DNA from: a virus
DNA: 32,391 bases
Direction: 5' to 3' (one strand)
IMG/VR virus record: IMGVR_UViG_3300037502_001254
Location: 1-32,391 of that record
This document shows, piece after piece, positions 27,310 to 32,391 of the stretch. Both the position numbers and the translations under genes were made by a program. The notes beneath the pieces are model-generated. The model was not told where the DNA came from. It ran no database searches and was given only the letters and a program-made list of their open reading frames with translations. The first letter of the stretch is position 1. Each line of letters starts with the position of its first letter.

Positions 27310-27916
27310 TACGTGGGTAAGTCAATTTGTTACAGTCTCCGAAACCGAGCCAACATATGAGCCCGTAACAGTAAACGAAGCTAAAAATTATTTTAAAGTA
27401 GATGATGTTACTGACGATGCACTAATTGCGCAGATTATCAAGACTGCAAGGAAGATGATTGAAACGCATGCATCATTAGCTTTTCACCGTAGAACAGTCA
27501 CGCAGAAACAAACAGGTGGAATTGAAACATTGGATGCATTGCGAATCCCTGTTTTTTCCGTAACATCGTTGCAATATGCAGAAAATTTCGATAGCTCATA
27601 TGAAACCATTGATACAGATGAATATAGACTTGCGGGGAACAAGTTATTTCATGATGATTATAAATTCAAGCGCGGCAGGGATGCCGATGGTTATGTGATA
27701 ACCTATGTGGCAGGAATGGTTGCAGACACGACACCAAGCACCTTAAACAATGATATGAAAACAGCCATATTAAGAGTAGCGGCTTTTCTTTACGAGAATC
27801 GCCAAGAATATGCAACGGGATGGAATGAACAAGGATTTTCCGTAAATTATGACATATTAAAAAGTGAAATTAATCGCATTGTTAATCCTTATGCAAGTGC
27901 GAAGGGGATTTTTTAA
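27299..27916 (+). CDS. Head-tail connector (gp6/gp15-like), GTG start
   Basis: A 205-residue protein beginning at GTG 27299 behind GGGGGAGG. EPVTVNEAKNYFKVDDVTDD, then LIAQIIKTARKMIETHASLA, and the repeated helices near the end (MKTAILRVAAFLYENRQEY) match the HK97 gp6/SPP1 gp15 adaptor family that forms a ring under the portal. Its order before the head closure gene is standard. It overlaps the previous gene by 11 bases. Confidence 0.85.
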   Translation: MLTDTWVSQFVTVSETEPTYEPVTVNEAKNYFKVDDVTDDALIAQIIKTARKMIETHASLAFHRRTVTQKQTGGIETLDALRIPVFSVTSLQYAENFDSSYETIDTDEYRLAGNKLFHDDYKFKRGRDADGYVITYVAGMVADTTPSTLNNDMKTAILRVAAFLYENRQEYATGWNEQGFSVNYDILKSEINRIVNPYASAKGIF

Positions 27917-28224
27917 TGCTTACAATATTGCGAAACCGTGTAACCATACAATCACTAACAACAACAGCAAGCGGCGGCGGAACATTTATAGAAACATGGT
28001 CAACCGTTTCAACAGTATGGGCAAATGTGCAAGGAATGGCAAAAGAAGAAACGCGCTTTGACAAAATACAACAAATTGACCAATATACCATACGCATGAG
28101 GAAAAGAACATTGACCAATGAAAATCGTTTAATTTACAAAGGAGAAGTTTTAGAGATTGAATCAGTATTAGACGAAACACAACAAAGCAAGATGATGACA
28201 ATTAAAGCGAGGGCGGAAATATGA
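27916..28224 (+). CDS. Head closure protein (head-tail joining, gp16-like)
   Basis: A 102-residue protein whose ATG overlaps the connector stop (TAATG). ILRNRVTIQSLTTTASGGG, then TWSTVSTVWANVQGMAKEE, and the beta strands YTIRMRKRTLTN and RLIYKGEVLEIESV match the phage head-tail joining family (PF05521 type). It seals the connector after packaging and offers the surface to which the tail binds. Confidence 0.87.
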   Translation: MLTILRNRVTIQSLTTTASGGGTFIETWSTVSTVWANVQGMAKEETRFDKIQQIDQYTIRMRKRTLTNENRLIYKGEVLEIESVLDETQQSKMMTIKARAEI

Positions 28225-28688
28225 GCATTCAAATGACCGTCACAAACTTAAATGATTTACAAAATGAATTAAATAATCTTGAAGATAAATTAAAAAAAGA
28301 AGTATATGAAACTATCATTGCAATGAGTAGGGTTGAGATTGAAACCGTGGCAAAACGAGCTGTACCAGTTGACACAGGCAGATTGAAATCAAGTATCATG
28401 ACACTAACAGAAAAAAGAAAAACTTACACATACACCGATAGACAAGGAAACAGTTATGACGGAAAACTAAAAACTGAACAACCTATTGGATATGAAGTAT
28501 TGGTTGGAACGAATGTTGAATATGCGATGAAGATTCATGAGCGCGGCGGTGGGGGAGCGGGAAGCAATCGAACAGTGCGAGGACAGAAACGACCTAAAGG
28601 ATACGGAAGATATTTTTTAAAGAATGCGTATGATGCCGCAATACCAAAAATGATAACAGCAATTCGAAAGATAAAGGGGATAGAATAA
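28221..28688 (+). CDS. HK97 gp10-like neck/tail completion protein
   Basis: A 155-residue protein with a 4-base overlap on the upstream side and 1 base downstream. NLNDLQNELNNLEDKLKKE, then AKRAVPVDTGRLKSSI, YEVLVGTNVEYAMKIHERGG and YFLKNAYDAAIPKMI are the hallmarks of the HK97 gp10 family, with the VDTGRLxxSI motif. It acts in the neck where head and tail join. Confidence 0.9.
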   Translation: MSIQMTVTNLNDLQNELNNLEDKLKKEVYETIIAMSRVEIETVAKRAVPVDTGRLKSSIMTLTEKRKTYTYTDRQGNSYDGKLKTEQPIGYEVLVGTNVEYAMKIHERGGGGAGSNRTVRGQKRPKGYGRYFLKNAYDAAIPKMITAIRKIKGIE

Positions 28689-29083
28689 TGTCGGCGATGT
28701 GGTCAGTACAAAAAAGTTTATATACCGCATTGGCTTCAAACTCAACCTTTATGACTAAGATAAGTAATAATCTATATGACGAGCCGCCGACAAATCAGCA
28801 ATATCCTTATGTGACAATTGGAAGCATGACCGAAGCAAATCAGAATAGATTGAATAAATCGGGTTTTTTTGTTACATTAGAAATGATGATATTCACAAAA
28901 AACGGACGCGGTGGTTTCAAACTAGCAAAAGAGATATTAGAATTAGCCAATGATGTAATAAATCTCAAAAAATTCACTACAGACAATTTTACGATGGTGC
29001 AGGTTTACTACACTTACAGCAGTACAGAACGGGATGAAGATAAACATATTATAAGCGCAAATTATGACGTAATTTGCCACTAA
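28688..29083 (+). CDS. Tail completion protein (DUF3168/gp17-like)
   Basis: A 131-residue protein whose ATG overlaps the previous stop. SVQKSLYTALASNSTFMTKI, then PPTNQQYPYVTIGSMTEA, and FVTLEMMIFTKNGRGGFK fit the DUF3168 tail completion family, the usual gene between gp10 and the tail tube. It caps the tail end that docks to the head. Confidence 0.85.
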   Translation: MSAMWSVQKSLYTALASNSTFMTKISNNLYDEPPTNQQYPYVTIGSMTEANQNRLNKSGFFVTLEMMIFTKNGRGGFKLAKEILELANDVINLKKFTTDNFTMVQVYYTYSSTERDEDKHIISANYDVICH

Positions 29084-29098
29084 AGGAGAGGTTAAGCA

Positions 29099-29500
29099 AT
29101 GGCAGGTACTTTTGCAAATGGAGCGATATTTAAGCTCAACACAACAACAATTACGGAAATTACAAGCATTTCCGCGCCGAATCTTACGGCAGAAACAATT
29201 GATGTTACAACGCATTCTTCTGCAAACTCTTATCGAGAGTTTATTAAGGGATTGCGTGACGGCGGAGAAATCAGCATTGAGGGTAATTTTACAACAGCTT
29301 CAGCGAGCGCGACAATCATCCAGATGGAAACAGCAAGCACAACAACAGTAACTATCGATTATCCTACAAGCCCAAGCGTGACCAGATTCACCGCAACGGT
29401 ATTGACAACAGGCTTCACAATGGAAGCACCAGTAGATGGAGTTATTCCATTTACAGCTACATTTAAGGTTACGGGTAAGCCGAGTTTAGGACAAATTTAA
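29099..29500 (+). CDS. Major tail (tube) protein
   Basis: A 133-residue protein with AAAGGAGAGG before the ATG. NGAIFKLNTTTITEITSISA, then AETIDVTTHSSAN, FIKGLRDGGEISIEGNFTT and VPF-like strands at the end (GVIPFTATFKVTGKP) match lambda gpV-like tube proteins. Hexamers stack to form the tail tube around the tape measure. It has no added Ig-like domain. The chaperone genes follow, as in other siphoviruses. Confidence 0.92.
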   Translation: MAGTFANGAIFKLNTTTITEITSISAPNLTAETIDVTTHSSANSYREFIKGLRDGGEISIEGNFTTASASATIIQMETASTTTVTIDYPTSPSVTRFTATVLTTGFTMEAPVDGVIPFTATFKVTGKPSLGQI

Positions 29501-29512
29501 TAAAGGAGAATC

Positions 29513-29836
29513 ATGATGCCGCGGAACAAACAAAGAAACAATGAGGTCATTATAGATTTAGATAAACCAAGGTCATTAAGATTTGATTTAAACGCAATGG
29601 CGGCATACGAGGAAACAACAGGAAAAAGCGCGTTTGCGATAGGCGATAATATATCAGCTACATCAATCCGCGCTTTACTGTGGGCATGTTTGATACATGA
29701 GGATGATACATTGACAATCGAGCAAGTGGGCAGGTTAATCCATACGGGCAACATGCAGGAGATAACCACTAAAATTAACAAACTAGTACAAACATCAACT
29801 GACACAGGCGAGGAAGCAGAAGAAAACCCAAACTAA
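29513..29836 (+). CDS. Tail assembly chaperone gpG (zero-frame product)
   Basis: A 107-residue protein. ATG 29513 and ATG 29516 are both possible; 29516 is 7 bases from AGGAG. DLDKPRSLRFDLNAMAAYEE, then IGDNISATSIRALLWACLIH and DDTLTIEQVGRLIHTGN, matches the gpG-like family. The protein coats the tape measure during tail assembly and is absent from finished virions. The AAACCCA slippery sequence near its end allows the longer gpGT product. Confidence 0.88.
   Translation: MMPRNKQRNNEVIIDLDKPRSLRFDLNAMAAYEETTGKSAFAIGDNISATSIRALLWACLIHEDDTLTIEQVGRLIHTGNMQEITTKINKLVQTSTDTGEEAEENPN
29824..29830 (+). promoter_or_regulatory. AAACCCA slippery heptamer for gpG/gpGT -1 frameshift
   Basis: In the gpG frame this reads GAA AAC CCA with the stop at 29834-29836 close behind. 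Slipping back one base puts both tRNAs on AAA CCC, and the new frame is open from here to 30141 and joins a typical gpT sequence. The heptamer fits the X XXY YYZ rule exactly. Confidence 0.9.
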
Positions 29837-30141
29837 AACCGCCGCGCATTATTGAGCTTTGGGCAAATGGAGTAACTAACATTGGCTTAAGTCCAGATGA
29901 TGCGTGGCGTTTAACGTTAAAAGAGTATATTTTTTTGGTCAAATCATACGAACAGAATGCCAAGCGCGAGCATTATAGATTTGCGTTAGTTTGTTCGGTC
30001 ATTGCAAACGCGAACAGAAGCAAAGGAAAACCATTTAAACCAGAGGACTTTATGCCGCGAGAGCCAAGAAAAAAGCAAACATGGCAACAGCAATTACAAT
30101 TCCTGCAAGCTTTCGTATCGTCTTATGAGAGTGGTGAGTAA
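29830..30141 (+). CDS. gpT part of the frameshifted tail chaperone gpGT
   Basis: After the -1 shift, 103 residues follow (KLKPPRIIELWANG, then GLSPDDAWRLTLKEYIFLVK, RKKQTWQQQLQFL). Together with the first 106 residues of gpG this yields a 209-residue gpGT. The T part binds tail tube subunits and brings them to the tape measure. Its frame has no usable start before GTC/ATG codons deep inside, and the coding pattern begins at the slip. It stops directly before the tape measure ATG. Confidence 0.88.
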   Translation, partial: KLKPPRIIELWANGVTNIGLSPDDAWRLTLKEYIFLVKSYEQNAKREHYRFALVCSVIANANRSKGKPFKPEDFMPREPRKKQTWQQQLQFLQAFVSSYESGE

Positions 30142-32391
30142 ATGTTATCAGAATTATTCGTTAAAATATCAGCAGATTTTAAAGGATTAGAAGAAGGGAT
30201 TGCAAAATCTCAGGAAAAGTTAACTAAATTCGGCGAAGGAATGGCGAATGTAGGCAGTAAAATGTCTATGTTTATCACTTTACCAATTTTAGCGGCGGCA
30301 GGTGCATCATTTAAACTTGCGAGCGATATGGAAGAAACCACCAACAAAATCAATGTTGCATTCGGAAACTCAGCAGAACAAGTAATGCAATGGAGTCAAA
30401 CATCGATTGAATCAATGGGATTGGCGAGCCAAAGCGCACTTGATGCGGCGGCATTGTTCGGCGATATGGCAACATCGATGGGATTTACTCAGGAAAAAGC
30501 CGCAGACATGTCGATAAACTTGACGCAATTAGGCGCGGATTTATCATCATTTAAGAACATTCCAATTGAACAAGCTATGAACGCATTAAATGGCGTATTT
30601 ACAGGCGAAACCGAAAGCATGAAGATGTTAGGCGTAGTCATGACAGAAACTAATCTTGAAGCCTTCGCACTATCTCAAGGCATTGAAAAAAATATTGCAG
30701 ACATGACGCAAGCAGAAAAAATAAGTTTAAGATACGCATATGTACTTGATGCAACAAAAAATGCGCAAGGCGATTTCGCGCGAACATCTGAAGGCGCCGC
30801 GAATCAAATGCGGATGTTTCAGGAGAATTTAAAAGAATTAGGAGTGCAGTTTGGTCAAATCATTTTACCTTTTATAACCAAAATGATAAACGGATTAAAT
30901 GGGATGTTGCAAGGATTTGGTAATTTATCGCCGGGAGTAAAAAAGTTAATCATTGGCTTTGCGGCATTTTTAGCAGTTTTAGGTCCTTTGTTGTTAATTG
31001 GCGGTAAAATTTTAATTTGGCTACCTATGTTAAAGGCAGGATTCTTAATGGTGCTTCCTGCAATTAAAGCTCTAGGTATTGCATTAAAAGGGCTTGCGCT
31101 TAATCCGATGGGATTAATCATTATGGCAATAGGTGCCGTTGTCATTGCGGCTTTATATATGTGGAAGAATTGGGACACCGTAAAGATACAATTAATGATG
31201 ATTGTTAACGCTATATCATATGGCTTTCAGCAAGGATTATCGTATCTTAAGACGATAATTTTTAAGTATGTTGATTTGTATTTAGCGGCATTCCAAAAGC
31301 TATTAGGTTGGATACCTGGACTAGGTGACAAAATAGACCAAGCCAGAGAAAAAATGTCATCGCTTATAGATGAACAGAAACTTAAAAGAGAAACAAACAC
31401 ATTTAATTATCAAACTGAACAAGCCGCATTAGGGGCAGAATTAGCCGCGGCGCAGATGGAAAAAGCTAAAAAGAAAACAGGCGAATTGGGCGATGAAATT
31501 TCGAATACTACGGATAAGACATTTGAATATAACGATGGCTTGCAAGACTTGAAAGAAAACATAACCGCAACAACAGAAGAAACAGATGATGCGAAAAATA
31601 AAGAAAAAGACTATAACAAGGCGGTTAATGATACATCAAAAGGATTAGATGCATTGGCACAGGCTCAAAAAGAAGCAGATGAAGCCAGAAAGCAAATGTA
31701 TGACAACACAGAAAAAGGATTAAATAATTTAGGTGATGCATTAACAAAAGCACTTAAAAAACAATATCAGGAGCAAGAAGCCGCGCAATTATCAGCACTT
31801 GAGCAAAGACGAGATAATGAAACGGATGCGCTAAAGGAATCGCTTAAGACACTTAAAACAAACTACGATAGGCAAGTTAAGGCACTAAAAGATAAAGCAA
31901 AGCAAGAAATACAAGTATTGACCGATGCACAAAAAAACAAGTTACAAATAATCGATGCCGAAACTCTTGACCAAGTAAATGCATTGCAAAGACAGATTGA
32001 TGCTATAAATGGATTAACAGACCAAGAGGAAAAACAGCTTGAGGAACAGGCATATAATACACGAATCGCAGAATTGCAGAAGGAAATAGCAACAGCAGAT
32101 AGCGCAGAAGAACGATTAAAAGCACAGCAGAAACTGAATGAAGAAATTGCAAAGCGTCAAAGAGAATTGTTGTTAGAAGAAAGAAAGAATCAAATTGAAT
32201 CACTTAAAACTCAAATTGAAAATATCCAAGACAATGCACAGCTAAGAAAAGATGAAATAGAAAAGCAAACAGAAATAGAAATAACAGCAATCGAAACTAG
32301 ACTTGATAATGAATTATCGGGCTATGAATCACAGTATGAAGCCCAACAGAACGCATTACAAGAGAGATTAAGCGCAATAGAAGCGTTTTAC
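30142..32391 (+). CDS. Tail tape measure protein, N-terminal part
   Basis: The first 750 residues of the tape measure gene, open to the window's end and continued at base 128 after the 127-bp overlap (937 residues in all). Residues 1-220 form the TP901-type core (SADFKGLEEGIAKSQEKL, FGDMATSMGFTQEKAADMS, NGVFTGETESMKMLG). Two hydrophobic segments follow, LIIGFAAFLAVLGPLLLIGG and LIIMAIGAVVIAALYMW, which can enter the host membrane during DNA ejection. The remainder is a long coiled coil. At about 0.15 nm per residue, the tail should be near 140 nm long. Confidence 0.93.
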   Translation, partial: MLSELFVKISADFKGLEEGIAKSQEKLTKFGEGMANVGSKMSMFITLPILAAAGASFKLASDMEETTNKINVAFGNSAEQVMQWSQTSIESMGLASQSALDAAALFGDMATSMGFTQEKAADMSINLTQLGADLSSFKNIPIEQAMNALNGVFTGETESMKMLGVVMTETNLEAFALSQGIEKNIADMTQAEKISLRYAYVLDATKNAQGDFARTSEGAANQMRMFQENLKELGVQFGQIILPFITKMINGLNGMLQGFGNLSPGVKKLIIGFAAFLAVLGPLLLIGGKILIWLPMLKAGFLMVLPAIKALGIALKGLALNPMGLIIMAIGAVVIAALYMWKNWDTVKIQLMMIVNAISYGFQQGLSYLKTIIFKYVDLYLAAFQKLLGWIPGLGDKIDQAREKMSSLIDEQKLKRETNTFNYQTEQAALGAELAAAQMEKAKKKTGELGDEISNTTDKTFEYNDGLQDLKENITATTEETDDAKNKEKDYNKAVNDTSKGLDALAQAQKEADEARKQMYDNTEKGLNNLGDALTKALKKQYQEQEAAQLSALEQRRDNETDALKESLKTLKTNYDRQVKALKDKAKQEIQVLTDAQKNKLQIIDAETLDQVNALQRQIDAINGLTDQEEKQLEEQAYNTRIAELQKEIATADSAEERLKAQQKLNEEIAKRQRELLLEERKNQIESLKTQIENIQDNAQLRKDEIEKQTEIEITAIETRLDNELSGYESQYEAQQNALQERLSAIEAFY
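32265..32391. repeat. Right copy of 127-bp terminal direct repeat
   Basis: Identical to bases 1-127. It encodes the same tape measure residues in the same frame; base 32391 is the last base of a codon, and base 128 starts the next one. This shows the window is a linear copy of a circular assembly. Confidence 0.95.

Noticed and set aside
1-32264. tRNA genes, integrase, CI-like repressor or attachment site
   Set aside because: I looked for cloverleaf-like and GTTCRA-type signals and for recombinase motifs and found none I could support by eye; a covariance search for tRNAs would settle it.

Overview
The window is the essentially complete genome of a tailed double-stranded DNA phage with a long, non-contractile tail (siphovirus type). 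Bases 1-127 are repeated exactly at 32265-32391. The sequence is therefore a circular, or circularly permuted, molecule of 32,264 bp cut open inside the tape measure gene, whose start lies at the right end and whose end lies at the left end. All recognisable genes are on the plus strand. The DNA is AT-rich, genes are packed tightly with many ATGA or TAATG overlaps, and starts have strong AGGAGG-type ribosome binding sites. The holin is of the Cph1/TcdE type, and the lysin is an M23 peptidase with one S-layer-homology-like repeat. These traits suggest a Bacillota host; the genus cannot be told from the sequence.

Layout. (1) 1-5851: end of the tape measure, small tail-tip proteins, a LamG-like adhesin, tail hub, fibre proteins (one with a self-cleaving S74 chaperone), holin and endolysin, closed by an intrinsic terminator. 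(2) 5919-7645: a strong promoter (P1) drives a cassette of small genes, three of them preceded by a short hairpin. (3) 7645-12623: recombination and replication genes: a putative annealing protein, SSB, HNH and PD-(D/E)XK-like nucleases, two tiny helix-turn-helix proteins, a replisome organizer with internal iterons (probable origin), a helicase loader, a PP-loop PAPS-reductase-like enzyme and a RusA-type resolvase. (4) 12633-16422: a second promoter (P2), almost a copy of P1, followed by a second cassette of very small genes with four more hairpins, then zinc-binding and membrane mini-proteins, a radical SAM enzyme and a DUF3310 protein. (5) 16419-17948: winged-helix protein, YqaJ/lambda-type exonuclease, MazG-like pyrophosphatase. 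(6) 17967-32391: terminase, portal, MuF-like protein (joined to the portal by an apparent -1 frameshift), metallophosphoesterase, prohead protease, HK97-fold capsid, two glycosyltransferase-like genes, connectors, tail tube, gpG/gpGT chaperones and the start of the tape measure.

How it works together. The replisome organizer and loader probably bring the host helicase to the iterons, since no phage helicase or polymerase is visible. The annealer, SSB, exonuclease and RusA form a recombination set that would yield the concatemers a Terminase_3-type enzyme packages. I see no integrase, CI-like repressor or other lysogeny module, so a virulent lifestyle is the simplest reading.

The most unusual features are the two promoter-led cassettes whose genes are separated by a repeated 5'-UTR hairpin (6-bp stem, 8-nt loop, next to the Shine-Dalgarno sequence), the portal/MuF frameshift site, and a structured RNA-like element ahead of the glycosyltransferases.
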